A stretch of DNA of 36,259 nucleotides from positions 1 through 36,259 of the forward strand of contig JADFJB010000036.1 of NCBI GenBank assembly GCA_022566355.1. The letters run 5' to 3'. Numbering within the stretch: position 1 is the first letter of the stretch; the number at the start of each line of letters is the position of its first letter. The position numbers were made by a program, and so were the translations under genes. The notes below the pieces were generated by a model that was given only the letters and a program-made list of their open reading frames with translations, was not told the DNA's origin and made no database searches. This DNA is from a candidate division KSB1 bacterium (GTDB lineage Bacteria; Zhuqueibacterota; JdFR-76; DREG01). Shown here piece after piece: positions 27,096 through 34,015 of this stretch.

Positions 27096-28355
27096 TTAGC
27101 CTTGATTTGAAACGGCAATGATTGAGCGCATCTGGTCTTTTAATTCTTCGATAGATATACTTTGGGTTAAATCGATCTCAAAAATTTGATAGCGGCCGTT
27201 TCTATCAGAGTAGAAGGCAACTCTCTTTCCATCAGGTGAATAACTTGGAGACAGATCTTTTGCACTATCGTTTGTTAATCTTTTTAAATTCTCCGTTCGT
27301 AAGTCAAGTTCATAGATATCATAGTTATTTGTTACTCGACTAAAAAATACAACCTTATTTCCATCTGGCGAATATTTTGGCGCTCCGAAGTCCATGTTAT
27401 GTGATGTAAGCCGAGATACACTACCCCCATCAATATTGGCATCGAATAATGAATAATTCACATCGCTATTGGCTGTAAATAGAAATCGATCTTTGTTTGA
27501 CTGAACACATGGAAAGCTATAATCATAATCTTGAAGCATAAGTGATTGAGTTTGATTTAATTTTATGTTATGACTGAATATCTTGCTTCGATAATTTCCT
27601 TGTATTTCTCTATCGGATACGAATAATATAGTATTGCCACTTTGAGTAGGAGCTGGATTCCAGTCATCCGCCGGATGTACAATAATTGGATTTTCCGTTT
27701 TATCATTCAAGTTATAAGAATAAATATCTCTTTTACTTCCTGATTCATTTTGCTGTCTTGTAAATAATATAGTGTTGTTTTCAGCAAAGACCGGGGATTC
27801 ATCATTCAGAGAATTTGTAATCAATTCAACAGCTTCTCCGGAATTGAGATCAACAATGTGTATATCCCAGTTTTGATTTTTGTTAGATTGCAAAACAATT
27901 CTTTTCCCGGATTTGTCATACATGGGATTAGCATTATCAAAATTTCCATAAGTTAATTGTTTAAGCAAGTATCTTAATCCTGTGGCTTCAGCAACCTTAT
28001 CTAACCATTTTTCAGTGTTTTCTGCAGATAACAAAATCAGAAATTCTTCATATGCTGCTGTTATGTTATTTCTATTAAAATTTAATTCTCCCTTGAAATA
28101 CCTGGCTTCTTGATAATTAGGGTTTATACCGAGGGCAGAATCTGCATAAGAGAGAGCCATCTCTTCATTCCCCCTTAAATAATATGACTGTGCTAATTCA
28201 AAATATGCTTCATAATTATCAGGATTATTGGATATCTCCTTATCCAATTTTATAAAGTTTTTGTCATCTATTCCATTATTTACTGTGGCGATTTCTTTGG
28301 ATCCGGTACATCCAAATAGTATTAATATTGACAAAAAGCAAAGCAACTTTTTCAT
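27096..28355 (-). CDS. Lipoprotein with TPR repeats and TolB-like beta-propeller
   Basis: 419 aa. The signal peptide has a lipobox (LILFGC-TG, C16), so a lipid-anchored exported protein is expected. Two or three TPR units follow (about 38-105: PDNYEAYFELAQSYYLRGNEEMALSYADSALGINPNYQEARYFKGELNF). The rest is a WD40-like/PD40 propeller in which units of the form P-x-x-SPDGKxxxFxSxRxGxxxIYxxDL recur (YSPDGNKVVFFSRVTNNYDIYELDL, YSPDGKRVAFYSDRNGRYQIFEIDL). Such proteins resemble TolB and act in the periplasm in envelope or binding roles. It is divergent from the sigma-54-controlled small ORFs. No partner (pal, tolA) is nearby. Confidence 0.85.
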   Translation of the reverse strand: MKKLLCFLSILILFGCTGSKEIATVNNGIDDKNFIKLDKEISNNPDNYEAYFELAQSYYLRGNEEMALSYADSALGINPNYQEARYFKGELNFNRNNITAAYEEFLILLSAENTEKWLDKVAEATGLRYLLKQLTYGNFDNANPMYDKSGKRIVLQSNKNQNWDIHIVDLNSGEAVELITNSLNDESPVFAENNTILFTRQQNESGSKRDIYSYNLNDKTENPIIVHPADDWNPAPTQSGNTILFVSDREIQGNYRSKIFSHNIKLNQTQSLMLQDYDYSFPCVQSNKDRFLFTANSDVNYSLFDANIDGGSVSRLTSHNMDFGAPKYSPDGNKVVFFSRVTNNYDIYELDLRTENLKRLTNDSAKDLSPSYSPDGKRVAFYSDRNGRYQIFEIDLTQSISIEELKDQMRSIIAVSNQG

Positions 28356-28622
28356 AAATCCTCCAACCGGTGATATCTAAAGATTATTCGGCTTTAATTG
28401 ATCTTACTAATAATGAATTTGCACTCAAAAATTCTAAGCCTCTAAGATTATCGGCTAAACTTCCGATAAAATAATAGTTCGAGATATTTTTACATGCTAT
28501 AAATGCAGTTTATTGTGATATCATGATAAAAAAACGACTAAGTGGACAAAAATAAGTCACTTATAATACTATTAAATAGAAAATCGATTATTGTTTGGAG
28601 CAAGGATTAGCCCGGTTAATTG
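28356..28622. other. Divergent spacer between TPR/TolB-like gene and small ORFs
   Basis: About 270 bp up to the -24 box, with no coding frame. It holds the dyad at 28539-28563 and the predicted upstream control region of the -24/-12 promoter. No sigma-70 promoter for the leftward lipoprotein gene could be chosen with confidence. Confidence 0.55.
28539..28563. promoter_or_regulatory. Dyad, candidate NtrC-type enhancer
   Basis: TAAGTG - 13 nt - CACTTA, perfect 6-bp arms, centred about 97 bp upstream of the predicted sigma-54 start near 28648. The spacer itself contains GAC...GTC. It shares the word AATAAGT with the dyad before the FapA operon. Confidence 0.4.
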
Positions 28623-28638
28623 TGGCACATTATTTGCA
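28623..28638 (+). promoter_or_regulatory. Perfect sigma-54 (-24/-12) promoter
   Basis: TGGCACATTATTTGCA: TGGCAC, 5 bp, TTGCA, identical to the RpoN consensus. The predicted start is 28648-28650, only about 10 nt before the ATG of the 77-aa ORF, with GAGAG in between as ribosome-binding site. It is the best regulatory match in the window. Confidence 0.85.
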
Positions 28639-28658
28639 CATAATATTTTGAGAGATTT

Positions 28659-28892
28659 ATGAAAAAGCAAAACCATTCAGATAAATATATTTTGGAACCA
28701 GAATTGAAAAAAGATGAAATCAAAAATTCACAAGATAATCAAGACAAGAATAGAATTGAGATTGATACACAAGAAATAGATGAAGGTAAAGAAGAGCTAG
28801 AATTCAGCGCAAAGACAACTAATGCCATAGCCCCGGATAAAGTCAATTATCGCTCTTATAAAGTAAGCAAACGTATGAGTCAAAGAGAATAG
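28659..28892 (+). CDS. Small charged protein under sigma-54 control
   Basis: 77 aa, no family recognised. It is almost entirely polar: 17 Asp/Glu and 16 Lys/Arg by count, no cysteine and no hydrophobic segment, so it is probably disordered or a short coiled coil. An acidic centre (IEIDTQEIDEGKEELEF) is followed by a basic tail (YRSYKVSKRMSQRE). The start is fixed by the short leader behind the -24/-12 promoter and by GAGAG. A second tiny ORF follows 8 nt later with its own ribosome-binding site. Sigma-54 control suggests synthesis on demand, perhaps as a stress or adaptor protein; the role is unknown. Confidence 0.75.
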   Translation: MKKQNHSDKYILEPELKKDEIKNSQDNQDKNRIEIDTQEIDEGKEELEFSAKTTNAIAPDKVNYRSYKVSKRMSQRE

Positions 28893-28900
28893 AGGTAATT

Positions 28901-29032
28901 ATGGATAATTTAATTCTAAAATTTCGATTATTCTACTTTCGAACAAGTTTTAGGAAATTGAGAAAACGGCTTATAGCTCACTTAAGTAAAAGCCAAATAA
29001 AAAGTTCCTCCATAAAATCACCATCTTTTTAG
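28901..29032 (+). CDS. Tiny strongly basic protein, second gene of sigma-54 unit
   Basis: 43 aa from the ATG at 28901, seven bases behind AGAGG, ending at a TAG at 29032. By count it has 11 Lys/Arg against one Asp. The N-terminal half alternates hydrophobic and basic residues (LILKFRLFYFRTSFRKLRKR), which can form an amphipathic helix. It could bind membrane, nucleic acid or the acidic part of its 77-aa neighbour. No family is recognised. Confidence rests on the ribosome-binding site and the 8-nt gap to the upstream ORF; it may be missed by gene callers because of length. Confidence 0.55.
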   Translation: MDNLILKFRLFYFRTSFRKLRKRLIAHLSKSQIKSSSIKSPSF

Positions 29033-29056
29033 TAAATTCAAAGTTCGATTTTAATT

Positions 29057-29860
29057 CTATTTAACTGACTCAAGTTGAGTCAAATTTACTAATTGATATT
29101 TTGTTCGATACTTTCTGTCAATCAACCTTCCCAATTTTTGCGCTTCTTCATTTGAATCAAATTTCCCCACACAAACGACATAGTATTTTTTATTGCTAAC
29201 GAATTTTATATAAATATCAGCGTCATAACCTTTATTTACTAAAAATTGTTTTTGGATACGAGCATTGTTGAGGGTAGAGAAAGCATCGGTTTGTACTGAA
29301 TAAATAGCTTTGCGATTACTTTTTTTGTCCTCAGTTGAATTAGACTTATCATCATTTAATGTTAATTGGATAGTTTTATTTAGCTTTGAATGCGGGTACT
29401 TTTTCTGGAATTTCATTATAGTAGATTTAGCTGAATCTGCAGACCCTATTGCCAGCCAGCATCTTGAAACGTAATACAAACCACGTTCCCCATAGTCAGT
29501 CTTTGAATACTTTCTATCCAAAAACAAAAAAGTTTCTCGGGCTGAGTTATATAACCCTGTTGCAAATTTAAATAGCGCTATTCGCTCAATTATAGCTGGA
29601 ATTTCCTTAGAATTAGGATTTTGTTGGACTATTTTTTTGAAACGGTCAACCGCATTTCCTCCTTCTTTATCAAAAAGAGCTTCGATGAATCTCATACCAA
29701 CGTCGGAAGAGGTATCCAAATTCTTTTGATTCAGCCTGTTTTCCAATTCCTCAATTTCTTTTTCTTCATATAACCGCAACTCGGATTGTGCGAACAATTT
29801 CATATTAAAGGAGGATAATAAAAGAAATACACTAATTAATGTTAATAATTTCAATCTCAA
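29057..29860 (-). CDS. Exported TPR- and SPOR-domain protein
   Basis: About 267 aa. A TTG at 29860 with GAGAG upstream is the likely start, leading straight into a signal peptide (LRLKLLTLISVFLLLSSFNMKLFAQ, cleavage near FAQ-SE). A TTG at 29890 is an alternative without a ribosome-binding site. The central part is TPR-like, YbgF/BamD style (DRFKKIVQQNPNSKEIPAIIERIALFKFATGLYNSARETFLFLDRKYSKTDYGERGLYYVSRCWLAIG). The last 75 residues form a SPOR domain (YSVQTDAFSTLNNARIQKQFLVNKGYDADIYI...YYVVCVGKFDSNEEAQKLGRLI). SPOR domains bind denuded peptidoglycan strands at the septum, so a periplasmic cell-wall or division role is likely. Confidence 0.85.
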   Translation of the reverse strand: MRLKLLTLISVFLLLSSFNMKLFAQSELRLYEEKEIEELENRLNQKNLDTSSDVGMRFIEALFDKEGGNAVDRFKKIVQQNPNSKEIPAIIERIALFKFATGLYNSARETFLFLDRKYSKTDYGERGLYYVSRCWLAIGSADSAKSTIMKFQKKYPHSKLNKTIQLTLNDDKSNSTEDKKSNRKAIYSVQTDAFSTLNNARIQKQFLVNKGYDADIYIKFVSNKKYYVVCVGKFDSNEEAQKLGRLIDRKYRTKYQLVNLTQLESVK

Positions 29861-29930
29861 AATACTTCTCTCAAATAATAATCTTCCCAATTAAATTAAT
29901 TAAACTTGATCTATTCATAAACCTTATCAC

Positions 29931-30020
29931 TGTCATCCAGTAGGGATCTATTTTACAACTAATTTATACTTACGATTTTACTATTTCCTTTTTATGGAAA
30001 TAGATTCATCCTGAATGACA
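29931..30020. repeat. Degenerate REP/MITE-like dyad
   Basis: The left arm TGTCATCCAGTAGGGATC... (29931-29953) and the reverse complement of the right arm (29998-30020, ending CATCCTGAATGACA) match at about 18 of 23 positions. A nested perfect repeat CTATTTCC - 7 nt - GGAAATAG lies at 29981-30003. Arms beginning TGTCAT(T/C)C-GA are typical of small palindromic repeats dispersed in many genomes. No transposase is present. Confidence 0.55.
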
Positions 30021-30141
30021 ATTAGGAAATTTTAAGCTTAAAACTATAATTCATGAATTATCCAGGTTAACTATTTGTTATTATTTTATTTAGTTCAATT
30101 TGTTGTTGTTTATATGTTAAAGATTATCCTGTATATCCTGT

Positions 30142-30957
30142 CTAAGACCTATTTTCCAAATACCAATCAACCAATTTTCTCGCAATCCCAGCCCTGGAGG
30201 GTAGATTCGGCAATTTCTCTTTCGCATACCAACCGGCATCTTCTATCTCATTTTGATCGATGGAAATTTCACCGCTTGCATAATCGGCAATGAAGGCAAT
30301 CATTAGAGTGTGGGGATAAGGCCAGGGTTGATTGCCAAAATACCTGATCTTCTCTACTTCAATATTCACTTCTTCCCGAACCTCTCTTTTCACACATTCT
30401 TCAAGGGTTTCGCCCGGTTCCACAAATCCTGCGATAACACTATACCAGCCGGGTTTCCAATGGGGAGAACGGGCGAGGAGGACTTCTTTTCCTTTGATCA
30501 CAGCAACGATAATACAAGGTGAAACAGCAGGATAATCCACTAATTTACACTTCGGACAAACTTTGACTCGTTCATCGGACTTGGTTTCCATCGGCGCGCC
30601 ACATCGACCACAATACTGGTGGTTTTGATCCCAGGTCACAATTTGAGCAGCAAGCCCCGCAACAGCATACAGCTCTTCACTTAAAAGTTCGAATAATCCT
30701 CTTAATGCCCTCAGTACCAGTCCACTAAGGAAAACCTGATTATCCGCCAATTCACCCGAGTAGCAATGCGTTTCATCCAGGGTTCCAAGGTACTGATGCC
30801 TGACAACATTTAGATTTAATTTCGATAGATGCCGAGCACACGGAATGGCAATGATATCGTTTTTGAAATTTACCAATAATTTGTTGTTATTAAAAAGAAA
30901 CCACAGGGAAGGGTTTGTATTAACGATTGGCGGTGTGATTGCTGGATTAAAAGGCAT
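30142..30957 (-). CDS. nudC: NAD(+)/NADH pyrophosphatase (Nudix), NudC
   Basis: 271 aa. It has the NudC layout: an N-terminal domain (about 1-110), then a zinc ribbon with C116-x2-C119 and C134-x2-C137. The Nudix box at 177-198 follows the GX5EX7REUXEEXGU pattern with G177, E183, R191-E192 and E195-E196. The class-specific QPWPYP (210-215, usually SQPWPFP) selects NAD(H). The enzyme hydrolyses NADH to NMNH and AMP and in E. coli removes 5' NAD caps from RNA. Alone 81 nt downstream of aroQ on the same strand. Confidence 0.93.
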   Translation of the reverse strand: MPFNPAITPPIVNTNPSLWFLFNNNKLLVNFKNDIIAIPCARHLSKLNLNVVRHQYLGTLDETHCYSGELADNQVFLSGLVLRALRGLFELLSEELYAVAGLAAQIVTWDQNHQYCGRCGAPMETKSDERVKVCPKCKLVDYPAVSPCIIVAVIKGKEVLLARSPHWKPGWYSVIAGFVEPGETLEECVKREVREEVNIEVEKIRYFGNQPWPYPHTLMIAFIADYASGEISIDQNEIEDAGWYAKEKLPNLPSRAGIARKLVDWYLENRS

Positions 30958-31038
30958 AGATAAAGATTATCGAATTGATTTGCGTTAACTTTACGGATTC
31001 TTAATTTGAAAAAGCCCTATTCTACTCAATGAAAGAAT

Positions 31039-31515
31039 TTAAGCAGCAGCATCAGTTTTGTGAAGCATTTTCATGATAAGTTTTAGGGCAGCATAATAAC
31101 TGTCGGCTCCAAAGCCGGCAATGATACCCCGGCATGCAGGAGCAAGAACAGATTTGCGCCGCCAATGTTCGCGGCTGTGAATGTTAGAAAGATGCACTTC
31201 TATAGTGGGTTTGGCAATGGCAACAATCGCATCATGAAGAGAATATCCGTAGTGGGTTAATGCGCCTGCGTTGATGAGGATACCATCGCTGGATTTACCG
31301 AATTCATGCAGGCAATCAACCATTTGACCTTCATAATTGGATTGGAAACAGCGAACTTCAGTACTGTGCTCCTTGCCCAAACGAATGAGTTCCTGGTTGA
31401 TTTCTTCGAGTGTTGTATGCCCGTAAACTTCAGGCTCTCTTTCGCCGAGGAGATTTAGGTTTGGGCCATGAAGAACAAGTATATGTAGGGTGTTTTCTGG
31501 CAATGTGTTGTCCAA
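31039..31515 (-). CDS. aroQ: Type II 3-dehydroquinate dehydratase
   Basis: 158 aa, normal length for the dodecameric type II enzyme. It converts 3-dehydroquinate to 3-dehydroshikimate. Visible motifs are LVLHGPNLNLLGEREPEVYG (with R26 and catalytic Y31 on the lid), FQSNYEGQMVDCLHE, INAGALTHYGYSLHDAI and the EVHLSNIHSREHWRRKS segment with the catalytic histidine. It is on the same strand as aroKB, 3' to a decayed HEPN toxin gene that separates the two shikimate genes. About 10 residues extend the N-terminus relative to short homologues. Confidence 0.95.
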   Translation of the reverse strand: MDNTLPENTLHILVLHGPNLNLLGEREPEVYGHTTLEEINQELIRLGKEHSTEVRCFQSNYEGQMVDCLHEFGKSSDGILINAGALTHYGYSLHDAIVAIAKPTIEVHLSNIHSREHWRRKSVLAPACRGIIAGFGADSYYAALKLIMKMLHKTDAAA

Positions 31516-31531
31516 TTGTTATTGAAGCTAT

Positions 31532-31864
31532 CTAATCATTTTCAAGCCATTGTAAAATGACGGTTTTTAATCCAGGAATATCATTTTGAACGATTTCCCA
31601 AATTTGTTCTAAGTCTAAACCCAAGTAATTATGAACCAAAACATTTCGGAAAGCGGAAAGTTCACTGCCAATTTATTTCAGGAACGTGTCTTTCAAAAAA
31701 TCTGAAAGTTTTTGAGTTGCCTCTGACATAGTTTTAAGGTTTCGAATAACTGCATCCTGAATTGTATGGGACTTCAAAAACACTTTCTTTCCACCGGTAG
31801 TGTTTTCTTCTATTCGGCTTATGCTTTAATGAATATGATTAATATAAAGAAAATCAGATTTCAT
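31532..31864 (-). pseudogene. Decayed HEPN (DUF86) toxin gene
   Basis: From an ATG at 31864 the frame reads MKSDFLYINHIH-stop-SISRIEENTTGG...IQDAVIRNLKTMSEATQKLSDFLKD, then is out of register for about 10 codons (the alternative frame reads HVPEINWQ). It resumes with SAFRNVLVHNYLGLDLEQIWEIVQNDIPGLK to a TAG at 31532. The HEPN ribonuclease motif R-x4-H (RNVLVH) followed by NY is preserved in sequence. Two in-frame stops interrupt translation: codon 13, and the TAA just before the HEPN motif. Total length (111 codons) equals intact DUF86 proteins. It overlaps the MNT gene by ATGA, the normal arrangement of MNT-HEPN modules. Confidence 0.82.
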
Positions 31865-32151
31865 AAGAGTATTGCTTCATGCAAGACATTATCTTTACAA
31901 AAAGGATTTAGAGCTCTTTCAGTTACTATTTCAACATGTTTGCCGAGGAGTTCTTCCAAATCCAAGATAAGGCCAGCAGGAAACCAAGGGCTGGTTTTTG
32001 ATTCTGTGTCAATCAAAAAATCAATATCACTACCTGGTCTAGATTCGCCTCTAACGATTGATCCAAAAATTCGGATATTAATCGCTCCGTGTTTTGACGC
32101 GATATTTAGAATTTCTTCTTTCTTAATTCTAATCTGATTGAGTTCATCCAT
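31861..32151 (-). CDS. MNT-type minimal nucleotidyltransferase (antitoxin)
   Basis: 96 aa. The nucleotidyltransferase signature is G30-S31 followed by D42-x-D44 (FGSIVRGESRPGSDIDFLID), typical of MNT proteins. In known MNT-HEPN toxin-antitoxin systems the MNT protein adds AMP units to a tyrosine beside the HEPN active site and silences the ribonuclease. The reading frame is intact although the partner toxin gene immediately downstream (4-nt overlap) is broken. It therefore survives as a solitary antitoxin. The pair sits between aroKB and aroQ. Confidence 0.88.
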   Translation of the reverse strand: MDELNQIRIKKEEILNIASKHGAINIRIFGSIVRGESRPGSDIDFLIDTESKTSPWFPAGLILDLEELLGKHVEIVTERALNPFCKDNVLHEAILL

Positions 32152-32190
32152 AAATAACGCTCTTTTTAATGACCCTTAATAGTAAGATTT

Positions 32191-33801
32191 CTAGTCCGCA
32201 AACGCAAGCAGAAGCTCTGCATCTGAATGAATGGGCAAAAGCCGTGTCTTGCCGATTTCCGTCGGAATCACAAATTGCAAAACATCCTGGGACCGTTTTT
32301 TATCCAGCTTAACTCTTGCCAGAATTTTATCGACCGGGTAATTCGGCATGACCACCGGCAACCGGGCAGATTTTAACAAAGTTGTCAATCTCTCGAGTAC
32401 GCCAGGTTCACAAAACCCTCTCCTTATTGCCAGCTTGGTGGCAAGTACCATTCCCACAGCGACTGCCTCGCCATGGCGCAAATCAAACTCACTGACTGAT
32501 TCTAATGCATGGCCCAAGGTATGCCCTAAATTCAACAATGCTCGCCGGCCGCTTTTGTCCAGTAGATCTTCGGCAACAATCGCCAGTTTGATTTTTGCCG
32601 ACCATTCAACGGCCTGTAACAAAACATCCAATCGCCTTTGCTGAATTTGGTCCAGGTTTTTTTCTAAGAACTCGAAAAACTCAGCATCTGCAATTACCGC
32701 TGCTTTAATCATTTCCGCAAGCCCACAGCTAAATTCCTGTTGAGAAAGTGTAAGAAGAAAGAGAGGGTCAAGCAGAGTGTGGTTTGCAGGATAGAATGTT
32801 CCCACCATATTTTTGTTGGTCACAATATTGATCCCGGTTTTGCCGCCTATGGCTGCATCGATTTGTGCCAACAAAGTAGTCGGAATTTGAATCAAACGGA
32901 TTCCTCGCAGGATTGTCGATGCAATGAAACCACCGACATCTCCCAGGACACCACCGCCTAAAACCACCACCGCACTGCTGCGCTGGACGCCTTGATCAAT
33001 CAGCTGTTCCCAGAGTGAAAAAATCACATCACTGGATTTGGTTTCCTCATTTCCCGGTAGCGAAATTGTGATAAATTTGTACTTGTTTTTAGTGAGCTCA
33101 TTCAGCTTTTGCGGCCACCAACTTCCCACTAGGTGCCAAATAGCAGTATCAGCCAGAATGAAAATCGGCGATGAAATCTGATTTTCAGTAAGTAGGTCTG
33201 GTAAACTTGAAATCAGATTGAGGCCGGAGTGAACCTTAAAATCACCGTCATACAAACAGTTATGGGTGCTTACAATATGAACCAGAATTTCTAGTGCCAC
33301 CTGGTAGGGATTTTTATCATCCGTGTTTATTTGTAGCTGCAAACTTTCGTATATCGATTTTCTTTCCTGGTAGATTTTGTTCAAATGGATTTCAGGATTT
33401 ATGCCAAGCAGGGGCCGTGTTTCCGTTTGATTTAGCCTGTCCAAAAGTGTTTCGACTGATGCCTGCAGATGAACGACAAGTGTATTTTCGCATAAATTCT
33501 CACGATTTTTTTCTAGCATCAACATCCCACCACCGGTAGCAAATACGCTATTTTGCCTGGTTTTTAGATCTTCGGCCAACTGGCTTTCCAGGGATCGAAA
33601 ATGTTCTTCCCCTTCATTCGCAAAAATCTCAGTGATCGGTTTCCCGGCTTTTTTTTCAATCATAGCATCGGTATCAATCAACTCCCAGCCTAGATAGCCG
33701 GCAAGCAATTTTCCGATGGTTGATTTGCCGGAGCCCATCATGCCGGCCAGGACAATTCTGGGGTGAAAAAAGGATTCTTGGGGTAGGCGCTGAATATTCA
33801 T
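32191..33801 (-). CDS. aroKB: Fused shikimate kinase / 3-dehydroquinate synthase
   Basis: 536 aa, two enzymes in one chain. Residues about 13-175 are shikimate kinase: P-loop GMMGSGKST 20-28, DTDAMIEKKAGKPITEIFANEGEEHFRSLE and the lid arginine segment TETRPLL. Residues about 180-536 are 3-dehydroquinate synthase: VVLGGGVLGDVGGFIASTILRG, QIPTTLLAQIDAAIGGKTGIN, KNMVGTFYPA, the metal-binding GLAEMIKAAVI, NLGHTLGHALE and RHGEAVAVGM. It catalyses steps 5 and 2 of the shikimate pathway. An aroK-aroB fusion is known from Thermotoga and a few other lineages; here no frameshift or linker stop is present. No strong Shine-Dalgarno precedes the ATG at 33801. Confidence 0.94.
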   Translation of the reverse strand: MNIQRLPQESFFHPRIVLAGMMGSGKSTIGKLLAGYLGWELIDTDAMIEKKAGKPITEIFANEGEEHFRSLESQLAEDLKTRQNSVFATGGGMLMLEKNRENLCENTLVVHLQASVETLLDRLNQTETRPLLGINPEIHLNKIYQERKSIYESLQLQINTDDKNPYQVALEILVHIVSTHNCLYDGDFKVHSGLNLISSLPDLLTENQISSPIFILADTAIWHLVGSWWPQKLNELTKNKYKFITISLPGNEETKSSDVIFSLWEQLIDQGVQRSSAVVVLGGGVLGDVGGFIASTILRGIRLIQIPTTLLAQIDAAIGGKTGINIVTNKNMVGTFYPANHTLLDPLFLLTLSQQEFSCGLAEMIKAAVIADAEFFEFLEKNLDQIQQRRLDVLLQAVEWSAKIKLAIVAEDLLDKSGRRALLNLGHTLGHALESVSEFDLRHGEAVAVGMVLATKLAIRRGFCEPGVLERLTTLLKSARLPVVMPNYPVDKILARVKLDKKRSQDVLQFVIPTEIGKTRLLPIHSDAELLLAFAD

Positions 33802-33816
33802 TGTTTAAAGTATTCG

Positions 33817-33892
33817 TGTCATCCTGATTTGTCAGACTGGCAGAGAAGCGATCTCATTCGGATAGAGGAGGAGATTGCTTTGTCGTCACTCA
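33817..33892. repeat. Degenerate REP-like element in aroKB upstream region
   Basis: TGTCATCCTGA at 33817-33827 is followed by GAGAAGCGATCTC and GGAGATTGCTTTGTCGTCA. This word order resembles the dispersed repeat family with TGTCATTCTGA and GATTGCTTCGTCG elements found in many environmental genomes. It shares its TGTCATCC end with the element at 29931. The family comparison is from memory. Confidence 0.5.
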
Positions 33893-33955
33893 ATTAGTTT
33901 TATAGTGAAACAAATTAAGATGTTGGACTCCTACCAATGACACCGACCTTATATA

Positions 33956-33979
33956 TTATCAAATAATTCAATTTGATAA
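33956..33979. repeat. AT-rich perfect inverted repeat, 9-bp arms
   Basis: TTATCAAAT - AATTCA - ATTTGATAA, located 36-60 bp downstream of the stop of the PQQ/BamB-like gene (minus strand). It could help end that transcript, but it has no U-tract and its stem is AT-only, so an operator or chance are alternatives. Confidence 0.35.
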
Positions 33980-34015
33980 AATTTAGCATACTTCAGTGTA
34001 GATTACAGACTCAAT

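Noticed and set aside
33956-33979. Inverted repeat as terminator of the PQQ-like gene
   Set aside because: AT-only stem without a U-tract; kept only as a low-confidence repeat.
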